DNA of 64,000 nt from Adenophora triphylla var. japonica (GCA_022495995.1 JAFEMH010002589.1:62001-126000); one strand, 5' to 3'. Positions 32,704 through 45,084 are shown, numbered from the stretch's first letter. The notes: a model not told the origin generated them from the letters alone. Numbers and translations are program-made.

Positions 32704-35233
32704 TGTGAGACCCCGACCCGGAACCTACACGTGTCCCGAGTTGGAGCGTCCTCCAACTAACCCAAATTGCCTAAACTTTTAAAACTTTGATTTAACTTTC
32801 AAACATAAACACCATTATCATAACCATTTCAAAATAGCTCTACACCTTTCCACAATGGAGAAATAGTTTGACCAACTTTGAAAGTAATAAACTGTTTTAG
32901 TTACAAAAAGGTATCGGTTATAACATAGAATTAAGTTTTATAAATACAAACTCCCTAAATGAATTATACCAAAATACATTTCCTGCGCCAACCTATACGT
33001 GCCCCGACAAACCCAAAATACCACATCCGAACTCCTTTCCGTCCTCACTTGGCCGGTCCGCCTGTCTCAGGATCTAAAAACATTAAAGGGAGAGGGGTGA
33101 GAATAAATCTCAGCAAGCTATTATGAATGCAGCAATATGCCAAATGAGATGCAACACATATCAAGTTGCATACAACACATTGGAAAACTGTAAACACCTT
33201 CCATTACCTTGGTTTACCTTTTCCCGTCTGAACAATAGTCGTACAACATTGGGTATAATAATACTCCAATCTTAGGTGAGCTGCTTAAGAAATACTCACA
33301 TCTTATAAGACCCATTTTTCAGGGAACCATATAAGATAGTAGCAACTCTGTAAGGCTTTTGGCTCAATACGGATGCTATAACCCCAACCCTGTGGCCACG
33401 AAGGACGGTCACAGATATAACATAATCCGATCACATTAGGTCACACTTCCATAATTGATCGTATTATGTTATACCCCCAACATCAGCTGATTAAACACAT
33501 TATCAAGCACATAGTAGTTACTTGAAATATAATCCACAAAGGGGATAAACAATATAGCAACATGGTAAATTATACTCATGTTCAACCAATATCACGTGCA
33601 ACATTTAAGTAATACACTATGCATAGTACAATCAATGAATATGTACTCAAATGAGGTAACAATACAACCGGATAATCCACATTTGGGATACCATATAATA
33701 ACATGCTAAATAATCCACAAAGGGGATAAACAATATAACAACATATCATAAACAATTCCTACGTAGACATTATACAACCTCGGATAACCTCAATAAGAGT
33801 TCATGATCTACTTCCCAAGTTCGAACCACATTGGTGAAGTACGAATCAAGCTTAATAACCAATTTCTGGACAATATTCTGTATTACAAGGTCTCTATAGG
33901 GATTCAAGCTAAATTTATCAAGTTGGAGTTACATTACTTAAGTGGCTCAAAAGCTCTACTTGAATCCAGGTTGAAAGGATTGATTCCTATCCGAATTGGA
34001 TTAGGTTCTATTAATTTATAATGGTGAGGAGTCATGTCACAAGGTTGTTGGTAAAAATTAGCAAGAACGGAAACTGAGAAAGTTCTGGTGCCATGGGCGA
34101 CCGCCCAGGTCACTTGGGCGACCGCCCAAGTGAAATTCCAAGGGAGATGTGGTTTGCTGGAGGGATGGGCGACCGCACAAGAAGACTTGGGCGACCGCCC
34201 AAGAAGGGTTTAAAAGAGTTCCAAGTTCTGACTACATGGGCGGCCGCTCAAGCCCCATGGGCGACCGCCCAAGAGACGATTCAGCAAATGCCCAGATTTT
34301 AACCCCTTTAATTCTATGTTCTTTTTCCTTAATCATTCTTTCCCATTTTAGGTGTTCATGAAGAAAACCCCAAATATTTACTTCCTCATTCTAAATCATC
34401 TCAACCCAATATCACCTAACCTAAACCTAGATCATTTATCACTTGATTTCCACCCATTTCACAATCACATTCAAGTTTAACCCCTTTAATCTAAATTAAC
34501 CCATGTTCTTACACTCTTAATCAACACTAACATCCTTCTATAATATAAATCAATTCCTCAACTTCCAAGAAGGTTTCCAAACATCAAACAACCATTTCAC
34601 TAACAAGAACAACATTAAATAGTTTATGAACATCACATAGAAGGGGAAATCATAATAACTCACCTTAGGATTTTAGGATGAAATGATGATCTTCTTAGCT
34701 TGATTGATTCCTTTAGTTGTCCCAAGCTCAAAAGTACTCTTGGACTAGGAAATGGAGGAGGATTGTACTTGGTAGAATTTTGGAAAACAAGGCTTTCAAG
34801 TAAAGCTTCCATGGATAATTTCTTTGGAGAAGGAAGAAGAAGAAAATGAAGGAGAAGAATGAGGAGGTTAGAGAAGTAAGGGGGGAAAGTATGGTGAGTG
34901 GACACTTGGAGGTTTAGGAGGAAGGAAGAGAATTCGGCCCCCCTCCCACAAATAACTAAAGCCCTTCCATCATTTAAATTATACTCCCTATTCTAATTCT
35001 TTATTCTACACATTTTAATCTCATCTTACTCTTTATCTAATTTCTATTTTTATTTTTTCCCCAAGGTTCTTTATTAAATTTCTCTAGCAATCCTAAGATT
35101 CTAAAATTATTTCCCAACCATCTTATCTTAAAAATAAGAAATTTAAAGACATAAATGAACACATAAAGTTAACATTAATTTTAAAAGCATATAATATAAT
35201 ACTGAAATTGTGCCTAGGGTTAGGGTCGTTACA
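32704..35233 (-). mobile_element. solo LTR of a gypsy family with long LTRs (2.5 kb)
   Basis: Five-base duplication AAGTG at 32699-32703 and 35234-35238. On the minus strand it starts TGTAACGACCCTAACCCTAG and ends GGGTCGGGGTCTCACA. No internal region remains, so it is the product of LTR-LTR recombination. It shares long blocks with the solo LTR at 57773-60686 (same start, CTGTCTCAG...GATCTAAAA, AGGGGTGAGA, AATCTCAGCAAGCTATTATG). The length and TGTAACGACCC start suggest a chromovirus such as the Tekay type; that assignment is tentative. Carries six GGGCGACCGCCC-type palindromes at 34095-34270. Confidence 0.9.
34095..34270. repeat. three pairs of GGGCGACCGCCC palindromes
   Basis: Copies at 34095-34106, 34116-34127, 34167-34178 (one change), 34189-34200, 34238-34249 (changed to GGGCGGCCGCTC) and 34259-34270. 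Within each pair the spacing is 8-10 bases; the pairs are 39-40 bases apart. Each is a G/C stem with a two-base centre. Confidence 0.9.
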
Positions 35234-35238
35234 AAGTG

Positions 35239-35872
35239 TGAACCTAGAACAGCAATAAAATCCCAAGCACTTGCAGACTTTGTGGCAGACTTTAGTCCAA
35301 GCATGCAACCGGAAGTAGAACTAGAAATCCAACAGCTCCAAGATGGGGACATCTTGTGCAAGTGGACTCTATTCACAGATGGTGCCTAAAATATGAGGGG
35401 CACGGGGCTAGGTGTTGTCCTAAAGTCGCCACAAGGGGACATCATACCTCAGGCCATTAGTTGTGATTTTAAAGCTACAAATAATGAAGCAGAATACGAA
35501 GCCTTAATCGTGGGCCTAACCGTGGCTCTAGACATGAACATTAAAGCAATCCAGGTATATAGTGATTCATTGTTACTTGTCAATCATTTTAATGGTTCCT
35601 ATGCAGCAAAAAATGCCAAGATGACAGCTTATTTGGGCATTGTGAAAATCTTGGCAAGCAAATTTCAAATCTTTTCCTTTGAACAAATACCCCGAGAGGA
35701 GAACTCTCAAGCAGATGCATTGGCCAATCTTGGATCAGCTTTCAAAAGCTTATCTCAGACCAATATACCAATTATCCATGTCAACATCCCTGCCATGAAA
35801 AGGTTAGAACTTTTTTGTACAGATGACGACATCTCAGATAGTCAGATAGAGACACTTGGACGGCACCAATAA
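35239..35872 (+). pseudogene. gypsy second RNase H-like domain (aRNH)
   Basis: After the solo LTR the pol frame resumes with IKSQALADFVADF and LCKWTLFTDGA. A stop follows near 35388, then GTGLGVVLKSPQGD, ATNNEAEYEALIVGL, IQVYSDSLLLVN and EENSQADALANLGSAF. TDGA...NEAEYEAL...SDS...ADALA is the plant-type additional RNase H found in Tat-lineage gypsy elements. The frame ends at the stop at 35870. Confidence 0.88.
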
Positions 35873-37091
35873 TTAAATATCTTCAAGATGGCACCATCCC
35901 TGATGATGAAAAGAATGCTAGAGCATTCAGGGTAAGAATTTCAAGATTTGTGTTAACAGATAATGTGCTGTTTAAGAAATCTTTTGCAGGTCCATATTTA
36001 AGATGTCTCGAAGCTGACAAAGCAGTGAAAGTTCTAAAAGAATTGCATGAAGGATTATGTGGTAATCATTCTGGGGGCAGAAGCTTACATACGAAAGCTC
36101 TAAGAATAGGTTACTACTGGCCAACAATGCGTCAAGATGCTGCCATCTTTGCCAAGAAATGTGATTCTTGCCGGAGGCATAGCGACATCTTGCACCAACC
36201 CGCGGAATTGCTTCATCCTATCCTCTCCCCTTGGCCATTTATGAGATGGGGAATGGATATAGTAGGAAAATTGCCTAAAGCACCTGGAGAAAAAGTATTT
36301 TTGCTAGCAATGACAGATTATTTCTCAAAGTGGGTCGAAGCTGAATCCTATGTGCAAGTTCATGATAAAGAAGTCATCTCCTTCATTAAGAAGAATATAT
36401 TCAGCAGATTTGGCCGCCCATATGAAATAATATGCGACAACGGTTCTCAGTTTATCAGCAAGAAGACACAGGATTTTCTCACTAGGTGGGGAGTCAAGAT
36501 GGTGACATCATCACCAGTACATCCTCAAGCTAATGGCAGGCAGAATCAAGTAACAAGATTATCATCAACAACTTAAAGAAGAGGCTAGATCAAAAGAAAG
36601 GAAGATGGGCAGAAGAGCTTTCATTTGTCCTTTGGGCAGATAGAACGACACCAAAGAACGCAACAGGTCAGACCCCTTATTCCTTAGTATTTGGTGCAGA
36701 AGCGGTCATCCCGGCAGAAGTCGTCGTCCCTACTGCCAGATATAAGATGTTGACACCTGAGCAGAACTATGCCAACCTGAGTCATGATCTAGATACCATT
36801 GATGAACTAAGAGATTTGGCCAAGATCAGAATAGCGGCATATCAACGGAAGATTGCTAAGTCCAATAACAAAAATGTCAGATTGCGGAAGTTCCAAGTTG
36901 GTGATCTAGTCCTGCACAAAGTGTTTCAAAATACAAGAGAGACCAATGCTGGAAAGATGGCCCCCAAATGGGAAGGACCATACTTGTTTGATGCTGAAGC
37001 AGGTAAAGGTTCGTATTGGCTATCAACCCTAGATGGAACAAGGATCCCCCGAAGCTGGAGTGCCATTCATCTTAAGGCATATTTTATGTAA
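35873..37091 (+). pseudogene. gypsy integrase, frameshifted
   Basis: Zinc-binding part: HEGLCGNHSGGRSLHTKA and KKCDSC. Catalytic core: [14 protein letters not shown] (first Asp), EIICDNGSQFIS (second Asp), VHPQANG. A frameshift right after NG (about 36535) throws the residues with the third catalytic acid into the next frame, which continues to the stop at 37089: RTTPKNATGQTPYSLVFG and the C-terminal VGDLVLHKVFQN and KWEGPYLF. All blocks are present, so the break is a late lesion. Confidence 0.9.
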
Positions 37092-37769
37092 GTTTTAATA
37101 ATTACATTCCAATGCAAATAAAACCAAGGTATGAATTTTACAGTTTTATTTCCAATAAAATTACTTTTCAATTTTGTTTATCTTTTGAACATTTACTGAC
37201 TTAAGCATCGGAGGGGTGTTAGCTAAGCTAACACCCACCCCTAATGTGTTTTTGTTTTGCAAGAAAACAAGAAACATTCGAATAAACCACGCAACAAGTG
37301 AAGATGTTAACATCATTCCAGGAAGCTAACATCTTAATCAGGTACAGTCATTGTCTTTTTTAAATTACTTCCTTACTTCTTGTTTAAATGAAATTTTTTG
37401 CGAAATTCTAGTACATTTCTATTTTTCTTTTATCAAAATAAAAAGCATCAGAATAGATGTCAAAATCTTTCACTATCTTATTATTTTGCAAGAGGTCGTC
37501 GATTCAAATAAATTCTCATGAAGACAACCGTTTGAGACTGGCCATCTCACCTCCGTTAAAGGTACTTAATCCCTTCAAAGGTTTAAAGAAATTACTTTCT
37601 TTCACCTCAATAAGGTTTAAACATCTCGCCTGGAGCGCACTATGTCAACCTTGATTGAGGTGTGTGATGGGCCCATATGTTTAATATATACGAATTACCC
37701 ATCTCCACTCAGTCAATGTGTTTTGACCCTAAGAATTTATCAATTTGGTTGTGGCATATTCATGCCACC

Positions 37770-37943
37770 CAGTGTTCTAAAGACCCCGCCTAAGGGCGCC
37801 TAGGCCCCACCTAGGCGCTAGGCCCCTCTCCAACGCCTAGTTCTAAAACTCGCCTAGGCCCCGACTAATCCCGACTAGTCCCTACCTAGGCGCTAGGTCC
37901 GGCTCCGCCGCCCAGCATCCGCCTAGCGCTTTTTAGAACCTTG
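37770..37943. mobile_element. hAT-type MITE (174 bp) rich in GCCTAGGC
   Basis: Eight-base duplication ATGCCACC at 37762-37769 and 37944-37951. Ends CAGTGTTCTAAAGACC and, from the right, CAAGGTTCTAAAAAGCGC. The body is a run of CGCCTAGG/CCTAGGCG motifs. It lies in the 3' region of the gypsy element. Confidence 0.92.
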
Positions 37944-38305
37944 ATGCCACCTAAGAACAAAAGGTTATTGACATTTACATGTCAATCAAAGTAATTGCAA
38001 GGATTTATTCATCCATTCGCAAGTTGACAACGTCTCCGAAAAGGTTAGCATATCAACCTTTTATTTTTATTTTCAAAAAGAGGTGATCCCTACCAAACAA
38101 AAGTTTTTCAAATCCAAGCAAAGCAAAGTTTTTACCCTAGAAACCTAAAAAGTGTTGAACCAACCCAACACTTGAAAAAAGCAAATTGTCATTAGCCCTT
38201 ATGGACCGATTACAAACCCAAATATTTAAAAACATTATCTTCGGGACGCAGCCCGTCATCAAACCAAAGTTTTTCTAAACAAAAGAACCATTTTTACCTT
38301 CATGG

Positions 38306-39923
38306 GGTGGCTACTGCCGCAGGTATTGTAGTACCTTCCTCCAAGATGTCATCATCCTTCACTCCAGATGACGCTTCATCTCCTTCACCATTCAGCGCCT
38401 TCAAGAGTGAGCGTTGCTGCTCAACATCCCATCCTGTATGCCTTCCTTCCTGGAACTCTTCCATCATTTGGATTTTGATCGCTATCATGCTCTTGGCGGC
38501 TGAATCCTTCATGTTCCTCTTCACCTCCTCGATCTCCTGCAATTGGGTATCTTGAATTGAGGACATCCCCTTCATCAAACTTTCAACCTCATTCTGTAAG
38601 TCTTCTACCCTCTTGGTCAGAACATCTTTCTGCTTCCTCGCTTAGAATGCATCTAGAACTAGCTTCCTATTCCTTTCTTCGAGGTTGTTCATTTTCATCT
38701 TTGCTGCATCAACACCCTGCAAAAACAAGTTTGATGGTCAATCTAGGGAATACATTTAAAAATTCCTATAAACTCTATTTTTCGGAAATCAGAAACCTAC
38801 CACTGACACCCTGGTGAGTGCTTCCTTAATGTCCGCTAGACCCATTTCCTCAACATTTATTATCTCCTTGGAACTGCTCTTTCTCTTCTTCACTCTCGCT
38901 CCAACAGATGGTGCCTCCATCTCCTTCTTGGGCATCACCAGTTGTTGGTTAGCATGAGTCTGTCCTACAAAATCTTGCAGGTCCTTCAAAGAGAATGCAG
39001 CTGTGGACTTGGATACTGTCGAAAACAGAGAGTATAAAGCATAACCTAGAGACAGTCAAAACAAAAAAAGAATTTTTGAATGATCAAGTAGATTCTTACT
39101 AGTAGATATCTCTATGGATGGCGGTATCTCGTGGTCTTCTGAAACAACCCTTGTTTTGAATGGCCTGAATGATCTTTCTTCTTCTGAAAATTCCAGCAAC
39201 CTTCTCACCTTATCCTCAGTTTCGGCAGAAGGAGGAAATAGCTTTGCCCAGTCAATGGCTACAAAGGCAACAAAGAAATTACAAATTCATGTAAGTGCGG
39301 GAAAAAGAAAAAATAGAAGTTTAAAAGTGGATACCTTCCCTATTCCACCTCGTTGCCAAAAAATCTCCTTCCTCCAAAGAATCCTTCTCAATAAAGAAGT
39401 ATCTCGATTTCCAACCCCTATCATTTATCGTCACTTTTGAAAACAACTGTTTCATCCCAGACCTAGTTTTAAAAAGATACCTTATCGAGCCAAAGGTTTG
39501 AAGCTCATACACAAAAGTTACTTCTCTCAACCCTATGTTCAAACCGAACTCTCGGTTTACCCTTAGAACACAAGAAAAAATCCTCCAGATCATATGCATT
39601 ATTTGGACAAAAGCTAAGTTTGTTTTTCTGAAGAACTCAGTTACCAACAGGGGAAAGGGATAAGAGAAACCTAGGGCAAAAGGGTACTCGTAAAATCAAA
39701 TCCAATGAGGAGACACGAAATCAGCCTTGATAAAGACATCAAAAGGCCTAAATACAACGGAATTTGGTAAGCATCTACGATCCTTGACGGATTCGATTTG
39801 TTCATTGTTAAAGATACAAACCTCCTCGTCAGGTTTGACTAACAGGCCTTCACAAGAAAAATTCCCGTCCTTGCTCAAGCTCAAGGGATTTCTTGGCGCC
39901 GTTTTTTTTTCTTGACTTGACCA
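38306..39923 (-). pseudogene. antisense spliced frame in the 3' region of the Tat-type gypsy
   Basis: On the minus strand four coding blocks follow one another: 39923-39331, about 39258-39104, about 39016-38797 and about 38719-38306, separated by short stretches with plausible splice sites. Block 1 has EVCIFNNEQIESVKD, VVFRPFDVFIKADFVSPHWI and DRGWKSRYFFIEKDSLEEGD, resembling the plant transposon-like domain of 3' antisense genes in Tat/Grande-type elements. Block 4 looks coiled-coil (KRVEDLQNEVESLMKGMSS). A shift in the A-run near 39905, a stop near 39695 and a stop near 38642 break it. The role of these antisense proteins is unknown to me. Confidence 0.7.
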
Positions 39924-40198
39924 TGTTTGAAAAGGAAAGAAAAAGAGGAGAAATTTACCTTAGGACGATTTCACCGCCGTGAAACAGGGTAGAAGATGGA
40001 GAAATTGTAGAGAAAATGTGATGAAGAAAGCGAAAAAGCCTCGATTAAAACCCTAGATCCTCGTAAATTATGCTAATTAAGGAGGATTAAAACTCTACAA
40101 CTGCCACGTCTAATCAGATTAATTAACCGCCGAGCTTCTGGAAGGTTGTGGAAAAACCGTCTGTTAAAATCCATTTAAAGACAATTTTTGGGGACAAT

Positions 40199-40772
40199 TG
40201 TTGTGGGTAAAAATTCAGAATTGCGACGTCTTGAAAAGTTTTCAGTATGTCATCATCTTCGAACCAGCAGTCAAGGTAAAATTACTTAGATAATTAAATT
40301 ATTATTTAATTATTTTTACTGTATCTCTAAATACAGGAAAATAGAACGTGGGAAATATCTTTCATGGACTCACTTCAACGGTTAGAAGACCAAGTCAAGG
40401 ATCAAGATGATCATGTCGAGATTTTAGGATAGTTTGTTAGGTCTTGATTATCTTCAGTTATCTTGTTTTTTATTTATTTATTTAAAGAGTTCATGGCCGG
40501 AACACTAGACACACTGTTCATGCATACATTCTTGTAATCCGCCGTAGCTCCACCATTTGTAACTCACTAAAACATCAATACTACCGTTTGGGACGAAGGT
40601 GACCATAAACACCTTCCGAGGTTTTGTGCCGGCGAGATAGTTGTCTCAAGGGCTTTCCTCGTTACATGATCGCGTCATCTTCTTTTCATAGTTACACCGA
40701 TTTTACTCCATTGTGCCCTCCTAATCTCACATTTTGATCTTTAATTTGATCCATTGTTTTTTCACCAAAACA
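40199..40772 (+). repeat. gypsy 3' LTR
   Basis: Starts TGTTGTGGGTAAAAATTC, ends CACCAAAACA, followed by the ATGAT duplication. A purine-rich TTTTTGGGGACAAT precedes it. Differences from the 5' LTR are scattered substitutions plus the small indel near 40490. Confidence 0.93.
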
Positions 40773-41127
40773 ATGATAAACATTATATTTTATTTTAATG
40801 CTTCTCTTGTAAACTTCCTTCGTAATCTTTTCCCTAAAGATATTAACAAAGCTTCCCTATTAACTAAGTTTCCATAAAAATATTTACAAAGCTTTCCTAT
40901 TAAGCTTCGCGAAAGCTTATCTTCCAAAGCTTCTCTTGTAAGTGTTCGATACAAAGGACATATGCACAATAATATATTATGATACTCTCCCTTTGATGTC
41001 CGTTGCTAATTAATTACATGACTCATTAAAACCTTACTAGAGAAAAACCCTATGAGATAAAAACTCTAGTGAAGAAAAAAAAAGTACATGATTCCTTAAC
41101 TTCATAATGTTTCCCCTGAACGAAACA

Positions 41128-41928
41128 TTACTCAAGATCTCTTAATCGCCTCATTCCGATATCATGCATTAATTTCTCAAATCTTGGAGTTGGTAATGAC
41201 TTTGTAAGCAAGTTCGAAAGATTGTAATTTGAACAAATTTGTTGAATATCAATTTCACCATTTTTCTGAAGATCATGAGTGAAGAAAACCTTCGGTGATA
41301 TGTACTTTGTTCTGTCTCCTCTGATATATCCACTCTTGAGTTGATTTATACATGTTGTATTGTTTTCAAATAATGTTGTTGAACTTTTTTCATCTAAATC
41401 CAATACACACGTCTCTCGTACATGTTTAATCATTGATCATAACAAATGCATTCGCGGCTTGCTTCGTGAATTGCTATGATTTCGGCATGATTTGAAAAAG
41501 TGGCGACTAATGTCTATTTGGTGGAACACCATGATATAGTCATAGAGCCAGTTGTAAATAAATAATTTGTCTATGATCGAGCCTTATGAGGATCAGATAA
41601 ATAACCTGTATTTGTATAGCCAACAAGTTGTGATCCACAATTATATAAATAAAATAAGCCCATCAGTAGTTCCTCGGAGATAACGAAATATGTTCTTAAT
41701 TTCATTCTAATGTATTCGGGTTGGATTAGAACTATATCTTGCTAATAAATTGATCGAGAATTCAATATCAAGTCTTGTATTATTAGCGAGGTACATAAAT
41801 GCACCAATGACACTAAGATATGGTACTTCTGGATCAAGAGTTTTTCATTATTCTCTCGAGGTCGAAACATGTCTTTTTTCATATCAAGTGATCGAACAAC
41901 CATTGGGGTACTCAATGGATGTGTTTTG
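41128..41928 (-). pseudogene. copia RNase H and end of RT, degenerate
   Basis: The block 41433-41128 contains IKHVRETC, LFENNTTCINQLKSG, RTKYISPKVFFTHDLQKNGEI and LTKSLPTPRFEKLMHDIGMRRL, the C-terminal copia RNase H. The part up to 41928 is the same region with stops and frameshifts. A solo LTR cuts it off from the reverse transcriptase at 45519 onward. Confidence 0.85.
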
Positions 41929-42526
41929 TGTAATACCCAAAAATGTCATATCTTATTTAACACATAGTTATAATTTGTGTCAATATGTGTTTATATGATT
42001 TTAAAATTTAAATACATGTTTCTTATGCTTTATAATATGGTTAAACATATTTTACATGTTAACTTGGACTAAAGAGTAATTTGGACAAGATTGGGGAGTT
42101 AATAGGCAAAATTGAAAAAAATGGTCTTTATCTTCATCTTTAAGTCTCTTAACATAAAACAAAACACAGCTCTTCATTTTTATGATATTTTGACACATCA
42201 AGAAAGAGAAAATCAGGGAAAAATATCTAGGGTTTACTCCCTCTTCAAAAGCTTTCAAAATTGAGAGTTAAACTTGGTGATTCAAGCTTGTTTTTGGCTA
42301 TTTCAACTGTTACCGATGATGATTTTTCCTAGCATCCTTATTTTATTGGGTTAATTTGATCTTCTATGGTGTTTTATCTCTATCAAGATTCAAAGGTAAG
42401 TTATTACTTGCTTGTTGGTTAAATTGTTCAATTCTAGCGATAAAAACATATTTAGATTATGAAAAGTATCCTATTTTGAGTTTACTTTGTTTAGTTGTTG
42501 TATAAAATCTAGCCATGGATTTGAAT

Positions 42527-43060
42527 TGGGTTTTGGATATGTGTTTCATATATCTCTTATGAGATATCCTGCCAAGTTTCAAGTCATTTGGAATAGATAT
42601 GAACCTTGAAATAGGTTTAAGTTCACACCTGCTACAAAATTGGACTTAATACATCACCAACTTGTGAAGAGTTATGTGACTAAATTAACCGCTGGAATTC
42701 TATGATTTTTGGATATGTGTTTCCTATATGTCTTATGAGATATACTTCCAAGTTTGAAGTCATTGGAATAGATATGAACCTTGAAATAGATTTAAGTTCA
42801 CAGCTGCTACAGAATTGGACTTAATACAGGGCATCAACTTGTGATGAGTTTTGTGATTAAATGAACTGCTTAAATTAAATGATTTTTGGATATGTTTTAC
42901 ATATATATGTTATATATATCCATTTCAATTTTCAAGTTCATGTCATTTAAATTGAGCCTGTTATTGATCAAATGGTAAAACTGGTCCTAAAACAGGACAT
43001 CAACTTGTGAAGTGTGTTGTGATTGATTGAATTGTTGAAATGTGTTGAAACTTTAGGACA
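42527..43060. repeat. three diverged tandem units of about 175 bp in the solo LTR
   Basis: Units begin near 42532, 42710 and 42884 with TTTTGGATATGT(G)TTT and include AAGT(T/C)...TCATTTGGAATAG-like, TTAAGTTCACA, GGACTTAATACA and CATCAACTTGTGA. The third unit is the most diverged. Confidence 0.75.
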
Positions 43061-43871
43061 TTGTTATTCTGTAGGTTGAATATATATGTACCAGTTTTCA
43101 TGCAATTGTGACATTTTAAAGTGGTACAAGAAGACTAAGTGTTGTGTTGCACCAAGTGGGTCAATTGTTACTTTCATTGAATTTGCATACTGTATAGTTA
43201 TTGAACAACAACATGATCTGAATGGATAACAATAGTATATGGTTCGCGTTCATTAAATTCGTTAAATCCTTGGTTAATCAGGGGGCTACGAAAATTTTGT
43301 CTATTGTACGGGGCGGAGAGACTGGTAGATAGCAATATTCGTTAGTCCATCCTTTTACCGCTATTGGCCATAACGGGAATAACACTACTCATTATTATAA
43401 GATGAGTAGGTGGCTGACTCAGTAATGTTCAGGTTGTAGGGACTGAATATTACTCGAGCATTGTTATGGGTACTCAAATGTCCTTCGCTAACGCACGAGC
43501 TACATTAACAAGTGGATTAGTGATAATAAGGGGTTGAATCGGAGTGTAACTCGATTCAAGTATCCTTTGTAATGTTTTTAAATTTCAGTTAAATATGTGT
43601 TATATGGTGGTTAATATTACTTTCTCAAGTTCTCCATTCGTATGAATTGAGATGTTTATTTGTTATTAATCACATGTTACATATGTACTCATTGCATATT
43701 GCATGGCATGGCATGTAGTTACATGTAATAGCTTGCTGGGTCTCTTTGACTCACCCCGTGTTATTTTGTTTTCTTTAGCTCGCAGGGGGATCGGGAATAC
43801 ATAGCACTAGCTCGTGAAATTTTGGATTTGGAAGACTATCGGGGTAGGAGCTCTTTTGTCAAATAGTTGTA

Positions 43872-45084
43872 GGGTGAATGACCTAAATATGCAACATACT
43901 TTCTCAATTTTTACAATTAATGCAAGTACTAGTTAGTGACATCTTAATGATATGCACTATCTCCATTTTTTACATTTAATGTAATATACGTTAAATCAAC
44001 CTAACGACGTCAAAAACTTAACCAAAATGTCAACATTTGTTAAAAAACTAACTCATGTTAATGTGAAACTTGTTGATGTGAGAGTTTGGGGGGTCATAAT
44101 ATAAAAAATAAAACTTTATACCCAAAAAGATAATTACCTACATACATTTAACCCCCTCCTCTTCCCATCTATCCCGCCTCTCCCCTTTGTCTCTTATTAT
44201 ACAAGTTGTTTAGAAATTCGTCATTACAGCTGTGGGAAGAACCCAAATTTAGTTACATCACTCAAATTTTTCCGTTTAACTTTTCACTTGGATCTTCAAA
44301 AACCCATTTCAAAATCACAAAAAAATCATCAATTCCATCCCAAAAAATAAATTTTGACTGTGTTTAAACTCCAATTCAAATGGCTCGTGTCAGAGATGGA
44401 TTCATCTCATTTTTAAACAATAGATGGCTTGTTTTGTTGCTGCAATGTGGATACAATCGTGTGCCGGAATTGGGTATCTGTTCAGAAGTATTTGCCGGCA
44501 ATTAAGAGCTCGTTGTACTATAATCAATGACAACTTTCGAGGTTGTGTGTGGCTAAGGACCTTGGGGACAGTGTTGGGTTCTTAGCTGGAAGTTTATTGG
44601 AGTTCTTGCCGTTGTGGGCTATTCTTCTTGTCGGAGCTATCCAGAACTTTGTTGGGTATGATTGGGTTTGGCTCGTCATCACCGGTAGAATTCCAACTTT
44701 TCCGTTGTTTAGAAATTCATCTCGAGAACATATGTAATTTTTGTGAAATTGAAAGTTGGGTTTGGGTAAAGATATGTAATTTTTTGGTTTGTGAAACGTG
44801 GATGTTAGATTTGTGAAATGGTGTTTGGGAGGAGGAGGATGAGGAGTAGGGGTCAACAATGGTGGGTGGTGCGGGCATATTCAGTTAGAGAGAAGGGGGT
44901 TTGTTAATTTAGTAACTGGGTTACATATTTAATGGGTTTGTGAATCAAATTTAACGTCATCCAAGCATTTGGCGTTATTTGAAATAAAATAAAAAAAGTA
45001 CATTGCATTAAGATGTCACTACATAGTACATTATTCTTTGTGAAATAGAGGGTATAGTACATTGCATGGTTTGGTAATTATTCC
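43872..45084 (+). mobile_element. Pack-MULE carrying a transporter gene fragment (1.2 kb)
   Basis: Ten-base duplication AATAGTTGTA at 43862-43871 and 45085-45094. The terminal inverted repeats, GGGTGAATGACCTAAATATG at the left and GGAATAATTACCAAACCATG from the right, extend about 130 bp at moderate identity and both include TAGTGACATCTTAATG and ACGTTAAAT. There is no transposase. Between the arms lies a fragment of a plant nodulin-like MFS gene at 44380-44737. Confidence 0.85.
44380..44737 (+). pseudogene. captured first-exon fragment of a nodulin-like MFS transporter gene
   Basis: From the ATG at 44380 it reads MARVRDGFISFLNNRWLV, then after a one-base shift MWIQSCAGIGYLFRS, then after a diverged stretch VAKDLGDSVGFLAG, WAILLVGAIQNFVGYDWVW and TGRIPT. 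This is the N-terminal Nodulin-like domain of plant major facilitator proteins, with the first membrane segments. Similarity stops at 44700. The ATG and first codons are kept, so the 5' end of a gene was captured. Transport function is impossible for this fragment. Confidence 0.82.

Larger units (their letters stand above)
24867..40772 (+). mobile_element. Ty3/gypsy element of Tat type, inserted in the copia LTR
   Basis: LTRs 24867-25430 (564 bp) and 40199-40772 (574 bp). The TSD is ATGAT at 24862-24866 and 40773-40777. Order inside: primer site, gag, protease, reverse transcriptase-RNase H, a second RNase H-like domain, integrase, then a long 3' region with an antisense frame. The dual RNase H and 3' antisense frame are Tat-lineage traits. 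Stops and frameshifts disrupt gag, pol and the antisense frame, so it is defective. Later insertions are a hAT (26771-30223), a solo LTR (32704-35233) and a hAT MITE (37770-37943). Confidence 0.93.

Noticed and set aside
34095..34270. CRISPR-like repeat array
   Set aside because: Repeats are 12-base palindromes with unequal short spacers in a plant LTR.
34093..34302. Repetitive frame with recurring GDRP
   Set aside because: Translation of the GGGCGACCGCCC palindromes inside a solo LTR; no start context or homology.
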